From JAWKUK01 sp041398605 (GTDB lineage Bacteria; Planctomycetota; UBA1135; GCA-002686595): a DNA stretch of 64,000 bases. Numbering within the stretch: the stretch's first letter is position 1; the number at the start of each line of letters is the position of its first letter. The stretch is from positions 248,001-312,000 of the forward strand of contig JAWKUK010000006.1 of the NCBI GenBank assembly GCA_041398605.1, given 5' to 3'. Both the position numbers and the translations under genes were made by a program. Positions 8,335-16,719 of this stretch are shown here, piece after piece. The notes below the pieces were generated by a model, which was not told the origin of the DNA, made no database searches, and saw nothing but the letters and a program-made list of their open reading frames with translations.

Positions 8335-8928
8335 ATGCCGCAGCGCCACCCCACCCCTCTCCCGCCCGCACCGGGCCCCGCCGCGCGCCCTGGACGGGGC
8401 CGCGCGCCACGACCGACGGGCGTCGAGCGCACGTTCGGCGAAGACGAGATCATCGTCAGCAAGACGGATACGAAGGGTCGCATCACCTACGCGAACCGGG
8501 TCTTCCTGCGCGTCGCCGGCTACACCGAGGCCGAGATCCTCGGCGCTCCACACAGCGTGCTCCGTCACCCCGACATGCCGCGCTGCGTCTTCCAGCTGCT
8601 CTGGGACACGATCCAGGCGGGGCGCGAGATCTTCGCCTACGTCATCAATCTCGCTCAGAACGGCGACCACTACTGGGTCCTTGCGCACGTGACGCCCACC
8701 TACGACGACGCTGGCCAGATCGTCGGCTATCACTCGATGCGTCGCAAGCCAAACCCTGCTGCCGTCGAGCGGGTCAAGACCCTCTACGCAGCGCTGCGCG
8801 CCGAAGAGGCACGCCACGAGAACCGCGCCGCCGGTATCGCTGCGGCGATGAAGTCCCTTCAGGTGCAGCTGGATGCCGCCGGTGTCAGCTACGAAGAGTT
8901 CGCGTTCGCGCTGTGTGGACTCCAATGA
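8335..8928 (+). CDS. PAS-domain redox/aerotaxis sensor (Aer N-terminal type)
   Basis: A 197-aa soluble protein. Residues 1-30 are a Pro/Arg-rich leader. Residues about 35-145 form one PAS domain with hallmarks of the FAD-binding Aer sensor: TYANRVFLRVAGYTEAEILG, then VLRHPDMPRCVF and the QNGDHYWVLAHVTP core with a final GYHSMRRKPNP strand. There is no transmembrane segment or signalling module in this protein. Its stop overlaps the start of the downstream chemoreceptor gene as ATGA, so sensor and receptor appear to be the two halves of an Aer-like system made as separate, coupled proteins. FAD binding and oxygen/redox sensing follow from the Aer family and are not shown here. Confidence 0.88.
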   Translation: MPQRHPTPLPPAPGPAARPGRGRAPRPTGVERTFGEDEIIVSKTDTKGRITYANRVFLRVAGYTEAEILGAPHSVLRHPDMPRCVFQLLWDTIQAGREIFAYVINLAQNGDHYWVLAHVTPTYDDAGQIVGYHSMRRKPNPAAVERVKTLYAALRAEEARHENRAAGIAAAMKSLQVQLDAAGVSYEEFAFALCGLQ

Positions 8929-10169
8929 CGACCTACCAAACCAGCCCAGACGAAGCCGCGTTCGAAGCTCAAGCCGCGCGCATCCGCGAGCTGGAGGACA
9001 GACTCGCGCGCCAAGACCGCTGGATCCGAGCCGCCTCCGAGGTCTGCCAATGCGCCGCACGCGGCGACCTCGAACACCGCGTGCTGTCGATCGACGGTGA
9101 CGACGACCTCTCCGAGCTGCTGCACGCGCTGAACCACGTGCTCGACATGACGGACGCGTTTGTCCGGGAGTCCGGCGCCGCGCTGGAGCACGCCGCCGAT
9201 GACAAGTACTTCCGGCGCGTCCTCGGCTCGGGACTCATGGGCACGTTCCGGCGTACGTCGGGCACGATCAATCGGGCGAGCGCCGCGATGGCGGCCAAGA
9301 ACGAGGCCTTGATCGCCACACGCGCGAGACAGCTCGAGATCGCAGCAGAATTCAACGACGGTGTCCAACATGTCGTGGCATCAGTCGTCGCCGCTTCTCA
9401 CGGGCTCGCCGGGGCAGCCCAGACGCTGAGCGCGAGCGTCCAACGCACGACTGAGGAGACTTGCCGCGCGCGAGCGGCAGCGCGCGAGGTGCACGAGAAC
9501 ATGCACAGCATCGCCTCGGCTACCGAACAGCTCTCCGCCTCGATCCGCGAGATCTCAGGCCAAGTGCGCAGCTCGAACGACGTCGTCGACCGAGCGCTGC
9601 GGCAATCAGCAGACTCGTCGCAGCGCGTCGGGAACCTGACGATGTCCTCCGACAAGATCGGCTCAGTCGTCAATGTCATCGCCAAGGTCGCCGCGCAGAC
9701 CAACCTCCTGGCGCTCAATGCCGCGATCGAGGCCGCGCGCGCCGGGGACGTCGGCCGCGGCTTTGCCGTCGTCGCATCGGAGGTCAAGAACCTCTCGTCG
9801 CAGACCGGACAGGCCACCGATGAGATCGCCGCACAGATCAGTGAGGTCCGCGGCGCGACAGGGACAGTCGCCGCGGCGATCAACGCCGTGGGCTCCACCC
9901 TCGGACAGGTGCAGGCCATCTCGGGCTCCATCGCGAACGCGATCGAAGCGCAGGACGAAGTGACGCGCGACGTCAGCCGCAATACGCTCTGCGCGTCCGA
10001 GGGCGCCCGCCTGGTCAGCGTCGGCATCGAATCCGTCGACGAAGCGGCGAGCTCCGCGAAGAGCGCTGCCTCGCAGGTCGAAGCCGCCGCGAACGACCTC
10101 TCGAACCTCGCGGGCGAGCTGGAGTCGCAGGTCGCCGCGTTCCTGACCGCGATCCGCGGCAGCATCTGA
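8925..10169 (+). CDS. Soluble methyl-accepting chemotaxis protein
   Basis: A 414-aa chemoreceptor with no membrane helix and no periplasmic domain. After a short N-terminal coiled coil, residues about 45-135 look like a HAMP/linker block (ARGDLEHRV, NHVLDMTDAFVRESGAALEH, YFRRVLGSGLMGTF) seen in receptors encoded beside Aer-type PAS proteins. The rest is a long signalling coiled coil whose tip reads NLLALNAAIEAARAGDVGRGFAVVASEVK at about residues 261-289, where CheA/CheW dock. The start ATG at 8925 overlaps the PAS gene stop by 4 bases. No cheA, cheW or cheR lies in the window, so the partner array is encoded elsewhere. It probably takes its input from the upstream PAS protein. Confidence 0.92.
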   Translation: MTTYQTSPDEAAFEAQAARIRELEDRLARQDRWIRAASEVCQCAARGDLEHRVLSIDGDDDLSELLHALNHVLDMTDAFVRESGAALEHAADDKYFRRVLGSGLMGTFRRTSGTINRASAAMAAKNEALIATRARQLEIAAEFNDGVQHVVASVVAASHGLAGAAQTLSASVQRTTEETCRARAAAREVHENMHSIASATEQLSASIREISGQVRSSNDVVDRALRQSADSSQRVGNLTMSSDKIGSVVNVIAKVAAQTNLLALNAAIEAARAGDVGRGFAVVASEVKNLSSQTGQATDEIAAQISEVRGATGTVAAAINAVGSTLGQVQAISGSIANAIEAQDEVTRDVSRNTLCASEGARLVSVGIESVDEAASSAKSAASQVEAAANDLSNLAGELESQVAAFLTAIRGSI

Positions 10170-10177
10170 AGCCTCGG

Positions 10178-12238
10178 ATGCCGGGTCGATCCAACGCAGA
10201 GCTGTCGACAGAGGAGCTCAACGCCCGCAAGGCCCTCGTCGCCGAGCGCACATCGTTCGGTGTCTTGTTGACGGACGCGCGAGGGCTGACCCAGTGGATC
10301 AATCCCGCGTTCGAGCGGCTCTCGGGCTACAGCTTGCAGGACCTGATTGGGCGCAAGCCAGGCCAAGTCCTGCAGAACGAACGCACCGACCCGGCGGTCC
10401 TCGACGAGCTTCGCGCTGCGATCCGCGAGGGTCGGAGCTTCCGCGGTGACCTCATCAACAGGAGCAAGGCTGGGGTCGACTACATCGTCGCGATCGAGCT
10501 CGACCCGCTGCACGACGAGGCTGGCGCACTGGTCGGCTTTGCGGCGATCCAGACCGACGTCACGGGGCACCGACAAGCGGAGCGAGACCTGGCCGAGGCC
10601 TCAGCCCGCGCTCGCTTCGAGGCGCAGCGGCTCAACCTCGCGCTCGCGGGCGGGGACCTTGGCTTCTGGGACTGGAACCCGACCACGAGCGCGCTGACCG
10701 TGAACGACGCCTGGCGGCGGGTGCTCGGCTTCGAAGCACACGACCTCAAAGGAGACTCAAGCGACTGGACCGATCTCCTGCATCCCGATGACACTGCGCA
10801 AGCGTTCGCCGCGCTCGCGAGCCACTTCGACGGCTCAGCGGAGATCTACGAGGCGCGCTTCCGGATGCGCCATAAGGACGGGCACTATGTACCGTTGATG
10901 GCGCGCGGCAAGGTCGTCGAGTGGGGCGACAGCGGCGAGCCGACGCGCATGCTGGGCATCCAGATCGACCGCACCGCGGAGGCGAAGCGCCATGACGAGC
11001 TCGATCGACTCCGCGTCGAAGCGGAGCTCGCGAGCCGCGCCAAGAGCGAATTCTTGGCGAACATGAGCCACGAAATTCGGACGCCGCTCACCGCCATCCT
11101 GGGCTACTCGGAACTCCTGCAAGAGGCGCCGTGCTCCGCAGACGCATGGGAGCGCAGGTCCGAGATGGTGGACGCGATCCACGGCGCCGGGCAGCACCTC
11201 CTGACGTTGATCAACGACATCCTCGACCTGTCAAAGATCGAGTCCGGCCGCATGCGGACCGAACGTCTCGAGGTCGACCTGCCTGCGCTCCTCCGAGAAG
11301 TGCTCGACCTGACGCGGCCACAGACTGTCGACAAGGAGGTCACGCTGGAGCTCTCGCTCGACAGCCCGATCCCGACGACGATCTTTGCCGACCCGACGCG
11401 CCTGCGACAGATCCTCGTCAACCTCCTCGGCAATGCCGCGAAGTTCACCGAGGTCGGCAGCGTCAAGCTGTGCGTCGAGGTCGTCGATGGCGAGCGCCTT
11501 CAGGTCGCCGTAGCCGACACGGGCTCTGGGATGAGCGAGGCGCAGGCCGAGGGCCTCTTCCAGCCGTTCGTGCAGGCCGACGGCACAGTGACACGGCGCT
11601 ACGGGGGGACGGGGCTTGGGCTCACCATCTCGCGGCGCCTCGCGCGGCTGCTCGGCGGCAACGTCACGCTCGTCCGCTCCGAACTCGGGCGGGGCTCGCG
11701 CTTCATGCTCGAGGCGCCGCTCGAGCTCGCGCCCGGCGCGCGCTTCGTCACAGAGATCGGCGCGAGCCCTCCCGCGCACGCGCCGCGCACGACGGCGCCA
11801 GGGACGCTCACGGGTCGCGTGTTGCTCGCTGAGGACGGCCCGATGAACCAACGCCTCATCCGTGCGGTCCTGACGCGCGCTGGCTTCGAGGTCGACGTCG
11901 TCGACCACGGCGCGGACGCGCTCGCGTTGCTCGCGGCCACGACGCACGAGGGGCGGCGGTACGACCTGCTCTTGACGGACATGCAGATGCCCGTCATGGA
12001 CGGGTACACCCTCGCGAAGACGCTGCGCGAGCAAGGCTGCGCGCTCCCGATCATCGCGCTGACCGCGAACGCGATGGCCGAGGACGAGACACGCTGCCTG
12101 GCGGCCGGGTGCGACGACTTCACGACGAAGCCCATCGACCGCCCGGCGCTGCTGAGCAAGCTCGCCAAGTGGATCGAGCGCGGGCGCCCGTCGAGCGCTG
12201 CCCAGGGCCCAGAGGACCCGCGCCGCAGGTCGGCGTAA
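10178..12238 (+). CDS. PAS-PAS hybrid sensor histidine kinase with receiver domain
   Basis: A cytoplasmic 686-aa signalling protein. Domains in order: PAS 1 (about 15-130, with GVLLTDARGLTQWINPAFERLSGY), PAS 2 plus PAC (about 148-275), HisKA with phospho-acceptor His298 in MSHEIRTPL, HATPase_c with DTGSGM and GGTGLGLTISRRLA, and a C-terminal receiver (about 546-665) whose LLLTDMQMPVMDG places the acceptor at about Asp601, with Lys in TTKPIDRP. No membrane segment is seen. It begins 8 bases after the chemoreceptor stop, so PAS sensor, receptor and kinase form one operon. No output regulator is encoded next to it; the phosphoryl group may leave through a separate Hpt protein. Confident family call, unknown signal. 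Confidence 0.93.
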   Translation: MPGRSNAELSTEELNARKALVAERTSFGVLLTDARGLTQWINPAFERLSGYSLQDLIGRKPGQVLQNERTDPAVLDELRAAIREGRSFRGDLINRSKAGVDYIVAIELDPLHDEAGALVGFAAIQTDVTGHRQAERDLAEASARARFEAQRLNLALAGGDLGFWDWNPTTSALTVNDAWRRVLGFEAHDLKGDSSDWTDLLHPDDTAQAFAALASHFDGSAEIYEARFRMRHKDGHYVPLMARGKVVEWGDSGEPTRMLGIQIDRTAEAKRHDELDRLRVEAELASRAKSEFLANMSHEIRTPLTAILGYSELLQEAPCSADAWERRSEMVDAIHGAGQHLLTLINDILDLSKIESGRMRTERLEVDLPALLREVLDLTRPQTVDKEVTLELSLDSPIPTTIFADPTRLRQILVNLLGNAAKFTEVGSVKLCVEVVDGERLQVAVADTGSGMSEAQAEGLFQPFVQADGTVTRRYGGTGLGLTISRRLARLLGGNVTLVRSELGRGSRFMLEAPLELAPGARFVTEIGASPPAHAPRTTAPGTLTGRVLLAEDGPMNQRLIRAVLTRAGFEVDVVDHGADALALLAATTHEGRRYDLLLTDMQMPVMDGYTLAKTLREQGCALPIIALTANAMAEDETRCLAAGCDDFTTKPIDRPALLSKLAKWIERGRPSSAAQGPEDPRRRSA

Positions 12239-12561
12239 CCGCGCGGCCTCGGCCGCGGTCGCCTGGACGGAGTCGACGGCAGTGCGTCAGCTCCGCCCGC
12301 GCGGCACGGATCACCTGCCTCGGAGCTGGTTCGACTCGTCCAAGGTCGATCCGCTCTGAACCACCGTTCAGGCCGCTGGCGCTCGTCGTCACACTGCTGG
12401 CGCCGCTGCGGGCCAAGGGCTGGCGCATCGCGTGTGTGCGCCATCCGATCGATCCGGGCTTGCGCGAGCTCGAAGCCTCGACCGGTCGCCGCAGGCTGCG
12501 CGACTGGGGCTCAACTTTGGGGCTGAACTCCGGGGCGGAATGTTGACGCGGCGCGGGGGCG
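12239..12561. other. Intergenic stretch between convergent genes
   Basis: This 323-base gap separates the hybrid kinase stop from the stop of the propeller-SBP gene on the other strand. Apart from the GC hairpin at its left end I see no promoter or RNA gene. A start-less plus-strand frame ending at TGA 12544-12546 has strongly G/C third positions and contains LAPLRAKGWRIACVRHP. That could be an eroded gene fragment, but no start codon or ribosome site supports an intact gene. Confidence 0.4.
12242..12257. terminator. Possible hairpin terminator after the hybrid kinase gene
   Basis: Immediately after the kinase stop, CGCGGC (12242-12247) pairs with GCCGCG (12252-12257) around a CTCG loop. It lacks a T-run, so the assignment as terminator is weak. 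Confidence 0.35.
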
Positions 12562-15333
12562 TCACCACGCGGTCCGATAGAGGTCGAGCCCGACCTCGGG
12601 CAGCCGTGCACCGTTGCGCGCGAGGCCCAACAACATCGGCGCGTAGAGCGGCACGATCGGGGCAGCGGCTTCGATGTGGCGCTGAATCTGCGTTTCGAGG
12701 CCGATGCGGCGCGCATCGTCCGTCGCGGCGACGAGGGCGGTCACGAGCCGACGCAGCTCGGGGTCCACGCCGAAGTCCCGCGCCGCCGCGGCGCTCGGCG
12801 ACGCTGTCGCAGGCAGGAAGCGCGCTTGCAGCGAGAGGTCTGGGTCGTACGGGACCCCCCAAGTGCGCTCGAGGCGCATGTCGTACGCGCCGGCCTCGAT
12901 GAGGCCCGCCAGCGCTGCGCCGCCGACGACCTGCAGCTCGACGTCGAAGCCCGCAGCCCGCAGCTGCGCCGTCAAGGCGCGCGCGAGGGCGGCCTCGCGC
13001 TCGTTGTCCGATGCGACGCAGCGCAGGCGTTCCCGAGGAACGACTTCGACCGGCTCTGCCTCGGGCGCTCTCGATGCTGGCCACGCGGTGACCCCAGGCG
13101 CCGCCCAGCCGAAGCAGGGTTCGGCGTAGCCGAGCTCGACGTCGCGGACGAGCCCGTCCCGATCGATGCTTGCAGCGAGCGCGCGTCGCAGCGGGCGCGA
13201 CGCGGTCGGGCCAGCGAGACGAAAGCTGAGGTACCACACGGACGAGCCCGGGACACAGAGGGACGCGGTCGCGCGCGCGCGCTCGGCGGCGAAGCTCGCG
13301 CGGGGTACGAGCTCGTGCCAGCCATCCGCCAGGACATCGACGGTGCCGTTGCGGAGCGCGTCGAGCGCTGCGTTCGACTCGACCCCCAGTACGACGACGG
13401 GCGGGATCGAGGTGAGCTCCAGCGTGCGCGCCGGCCCGCGCGCGGCCTCCAGCACGACGCGCGCGCCGCCGTCTGCGAGCGCGCGGTACCGCCACGGCCC
13501 GCTGCCGCAGGCGCTCACGTACTCGCCGCTGCCATCGAGGGTGCCGGGCCCGCGCACCGCACAGGGGTTGATCGCGCACAGGTCGGCCAAGAGGGGCCAC
13601 GGCTCGCGCAGCGCGAAGCAGACCTCGCGCTCGCTCGGCGCAGTCAGCGCTTCGACGCGCGCCAGGCCGCGCAACCACGCGTGCTCCGGGAGCCCGATCA
13701 CCCGTCGGAAGTGCGCCACGACCTCCGCCGCGGTCACGGCACGGCCGTCGCTCCAGCGCGCGTCATCGCGCAGACGAAGGGTGTACCCTCGCCCGTCATC
13801 TGTGATCGACCAATCACTCGCGAGCCCTGGCGCGAAGCGGCCGCTCGCGTCGCGCTGCACGAGAGTCTCGTGCAGCGCCGTCTTCGCCTGGAACCCGCCG
13901 TTGTAGCGCAGCGGGTCGAGCCGCCGCGTGTCGGTCCCGTTCGCGATGAAGAGCGAGCGCGTGACGGGCGCGCCGCCGGACCCCGCTGCGCGCTCGCCGA
14001 GCTGGGCGAGCGCCCGCGCGGGCACCGGCGCGGGAGCCGCGGCCTGCTTGGAGTCCGTGGGGAGCAGCGCTGCCCCCGTGGGCTCGCAGCCGTAGCCCGG
14101 CGGACGCGAGAGCATGAAGATCCGGCCACCATAACCCGACCCGATGAGCTCATCCGTGCCGTTGCGCGAGTCGATCTCGAGCGTATCGAGCCAATGCCCA
14201 CCAGCGCGATCTTCGAACACGACCTCGGCGCTCCAAACGCCCGCATCCCGGGACAGCAGCTCGACCTTGCCGGAGTACCCGAACACCATCACCTGCTCGC
14301 GGTTCGGATCGACGTCGAAGTGGCCGGCTTTGACCCCGCGCGGGCCGAGCGGGCCGCGATAGATCACCTCGGTGCTCCAGTCCGAAGTCCCGAGGCTCGT
14401 CGCGCGCTCCTCGTGCCGCAGGATGACGCCGTCGTCTTGCGTGGTGTAGAGGACGACGCCGCGCCCGGCCCGCGAGGGCGCGAGCGCGAGGCGCCCGCGC
14501 CCGACGGGCGCGGAGTGCACAACGGTCCAGGCAGGGCCGTCTGCGCCGATCTCGAGCACACAGAGCTCCCCCGAGCGCGCGACCGTGGCCACGCGCGCGT
14601 GCGCCGCCGCCTGGCCGTCAACCTCGCCGCCGCCCACACCAGCACCCTCGCGCGGGGGCAGACGGATGGCGTCGCGGACCCGGCCAGGGGTGTCACAGAG
14701 CTTGACCGTCTCGAAGGTCCCGTCCGCGCCAGTGGGCGCGACGCGATACAGCGCGCCGGGGCTCGTGAACACAAGCAGCTCTGCCCCTTGAACGCGAGGG
14801 TCGAGGTCACCGGAGAGCAGCGTGTGGACCTCTTCTCCGGGGAACCTCGCGATCAAGCGATGGTCCGTCGCGCCAAAGGGGTACGCGCGCACTTGGTAGA
14901 GGTTCCCCTTCTTGCCGCCGGTATAGAGCTCGGCCCCTGCCGCGCGCGGATCGACGTCGCCGTGGGCGAGCCCGCCGAGCCACTCGCCCTCTTCGATCGT
15001 CGACATCGGCGTCCACTTACCGCTGTAGTGCACGAGGATCCAACAGCGCCCTTTGTCGTCGAGCCCCACGACCTCAGGCGTGCCCAGGTTCGGGAAGACC
15101 TGGAACGCCTTGACCGTCCAGATGCCGACGTCGCCGCGGTCGAGGACGAGCGACGCCTGCCAGCCCTCGGCGCACGGCAGCGGCATGACACCTTGGCGCG
15201 GATCCGTGAAGGCGCTCGGCGCGGGCGCCTGCGCCACGGTCGGCGCTGTGAACACCGCTGCGGCGAAGAGCCAAGCTCGAAGAGGAGCGCTCCAGGAGCG
15301 ACGTGTGATGGAGAGAGGCTGCATGGTGGTCAT
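12562..15333 (-). CDS. Exported beta-propeller fused to a NikA-like SBP_bac_5 solute-binding domain
   Basis: 923 aa. A Sec signal (RRSWSAPLRAWLFAAAVFTAPTVAQA) precedes about 400 residues of FG-GAP/propeller-like repeats, each with G(D/E)xDPR or similar turns (GDVDPRAAGAELY, GDLDPRVQGAELL). From about residue 455 the chain becomes an ABC-type extracytoplasmic solute-binding protein of the peptide/nickel group. It has RSLFIANGTDTRRLDPLRYN, GLASDWSITDDGRGYTLRLR, SGPWRYRALADGG and the RTWGVPYDP block near 825-831, which closely resembles NikA. No permease or ATPase genes lie nearby. It is the last gene of a three-gene operon and overlaps the upstream stop as ATGA. The ligand is unknown; peptide, nickel chelate or a purely sensory or binding role are all possible. 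Confidence 0.85.
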   Translation of the reverse strand: MTTMQPLSITRRSWSAPLRAWLFAAAVFTAPTVAQAPAPSAFTDPRQGVMPLPCAEGWQASLVLDRGDVGIWTVKAFQVFPNLGTPEVVGLDDKGRCWILVHYSGKWTPMSTIEEGEWLGGLAHGDVDPRAAGAELYTGGKKGNLYQVRAYPFGATDHRLIARFPGEEVHTLLSGDLDPRVQGAELLVFTSPGALYRVAPTGADGTFETVKLCDTPGRVRDAIRLPPREGAGVGGGEVDGQAAAHARVATVARSGELCVLEIGADGPAWTVVHSAPVGRGRLALAPSRAGRGVVLYTTQDDGVILRHEERATSLGTSDWSTEVIYRGPLGPRGVKAGHFDVDPNREQVMVFGYSGKVELLSRDAGVWSAEVVFEDRAGGHWLDTLEIDSRNGTDELIGSGYGGRIFMLSRPPGYGCEPTGAALLPTDSKQAAAPAPVPARALAQLGERAAGSGGAPVTRSLFIANGTDTRRLDPLRYNGGFQAKTALHETLVQRDASGRFAPGLASDWSITDDGRGYTLRLRDDARWSDGRAVTAAEVVAHFRRVIGLPEHAWLRGLARVEALTAPSEREVCFALREPWPLLADLCAINPCAVRGPGTLDGSGEYVSACGSGPWRYRALADGGARVVLEAARGPARTLELTSIPPVVVLGVESNAALDALRNGTVDVLADGWHELVPRASFAAERARATASLCVPGSSVWYLSFRLAGPTASRPLRRALAASIDRDGLVRDVELGYAEPCFGWAAPGVTAWPASRAPEAEPVEVVPRERLRCVASDNEREAALARALTAQLRAAGFDVELQVVGGAALAGLIEAGAYDMRLERTWGVPYDPDLSLQARFLPATASPSAAAARDFGVDPELRRLVTALVAATDDARRIGLETQIQRHIEAAAPIVPLYAPMLLGLARNGARLPEVGLDLYRTAW

Positions 15334-16652
15334 CCGTCAACTCGGACCACGACGGGGTTCGAGTGCGCGGGCAAGCCGCTGACGGGGTCCTGGTAGCGGG
15401 TTTGGAACACCAACCAAAGCCTCGGACGAGGCGCGGGTGACGGCGGCGCTCCAGGCACGCTGAGCGCGAGCTGGTCCGTCGCCAACGTGCGCGGCGGCAA
15501 ACCGCCACTGAGCCCCCCAAAGTCCGACTCCGCTGGCTCGAGCCATGAGCTCAATGTCAGGCGGCCCGTCGCTGCGATCGAGGCATCCGTAGCGACGAAG
15601 AGCTCGTCACCGGCCATCCAACGCACCGAACGCGCGCCGTGCGCGCTGCCGTTCGGCGTGCTGCCGCCGGCCAGCGTCAGGCTCGGGTCGAAGCCGAGGG
15701 CGAGCGCTTGGTCTTCTGCCCACGCCGCCCCAAGGAGCGCGCCGCCGCCGCCCGTCACCGCTGCATCGCCAAGGGTGAGGGAACCGGCCAGCCCACGCGC
15801 CCGGACACCGGCGCCGCCGCGCCCCGTGAGGCCAGCGCCGCTGCCACCGGCCACGGCCGTGCCGCCCGAGAGCATCAACGTCACCGGTCCGGGCCATGGG
15901 AGGCTCGTCACGCCATCTCCACCATCAGCACGGCCCGGTGCCTCGAGGTCCGCGCCAGCTCCCCCCTCGATCGTGCACGCCGTCGCGCGCACGGCTGCGC
16001 CCGCGGAGATGCGGAGGCCATGGCCCGCAGGCGCGCTGAGCTCCGCGTCCCAGCCGAAGATGCCGACATCGACGAGCTCTGCACGGCCACCGCCAAAGTC
16101 GAACGCCGCCCCTAGGAAGCCACCGTTCGCCAGGGGCTCGAAGCGCGAGTTCTGCGCGACCAACTGGAACCCTTCGTCGCCTCCCAGGAACACACCTCCG
16201 CATGTGCGGACGCCGTCGAGCAGCAGCGTCCCGCGCGCCAGCTCGTTGCCCGTGATCGCGATCGCGTCATTGGGGCTCGTCCCGCACACCGTCACGTTGG
16301 AGAGGACCGCGTCGTAGTCGATGTTCGGCACGCTGACGTGAAAGTCGACGCGCGCGATCGTGACCTCGGCCGGCGTCACGCCGAGGCCAAGGACCTCGAC
16401 GCCGCGCTCGAACTGGAACGCGGGATAGGACCCGGGGACGACGAGGATGCGGTCCCCGGGCGCCGCTGCGAGCATCGCGGCGCCGATCGTCTGGAACGTC
16501 GCGGGTCCGCCAGCGGTATCGACGATGAGGTCGTTGGCGCGCAAAGGGAGCGTCCCCAAGAGCGCAAACGCGAGCGCGGAGGCGCACGCGAGAGGCTTCT
16601 TCGGCGGAACGCGGCGCGAGGTCGGGAGATGGAGCGGTCGTGTCATAGTCAT
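15330..16652 (-). CDS. Exported right-handed beta-helix-like protein
   Basis: A secreted or surface protein of 440 aa. The ATG at 16652 gives MTMTRPLHLPTSRRVPPKKPLACASALAFALLGTLPLRA-type signal architecture (basic region, hydrophobic core, cleavage near ANDL). The mature N-terminus (DLIVDTAGGPATFQTIGAAM..GDRILVVPGSYPAF) is the usual opening of planctomycete beta-helix proteins, and Gly/Ala-rich turns with repeated small-residue strands follow. I see no catalytic signature. The C-terminus (FQTRYQDPVSGLPAHSNPVVVRV) resembles the strand-rich end seen in similar proteins. It lies 67 bases after the upstream gene and its stop overlaps the next gene as ATGA. A longer reading from 16769 is rejected because it would overlap the upstream gene. 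Confidence 0.75.
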   Translation of the reverse strand: MTMTRPLHLPTSRRVPPKKPLACASALAFALLGTLPLRANDLIVDTAGGPATFQTIGAAMLAAAPGDRILVVPGSYPAFQFERGVEVLGLGVTPAEVTIARVDFHVSVPNIDYDAVLSNVTVCGTSPNDAIAITGNELARGTLLLDGVRTCGGVFLGGDEGFQLVAQNSRFEPLANGGFLGAAFDFGGGRAELVDVGIFGWDAELSAPAGHGLRISAGAAVRATACTIEGGAGADLEAPGRADGGDGVTSLPWPGPVTLMLSGGTAVAGGSGAGLTGRGGAGVRARGLAGSLTLGDAAVTGGGGALLGAAWAEDQALALGFDPSLTLAGGSTPNGSAHGARSVRWMAGDELFVATDASIAATGRLTLSSWLEPAESDFGGLSGGLPPRTLATDQLALSVPGAPPSPAPRPRLWLVFQTRYQDPVSGLPAHSNPVVVRVDG

Positions 16653-16719
16653 CGCTAGAGATCGTGCTTCGAGATGGATCGAGGGCGGGCCGTGCGCGCT
16701 CGCACACGACCCCGTAAGG

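Noticed and set aside
12676..15396. Plus-strand reading frame of about 900 codons
   Set aside because: Antisense to the propeller-SBP gene; long shadow frames are expected at this GC content.
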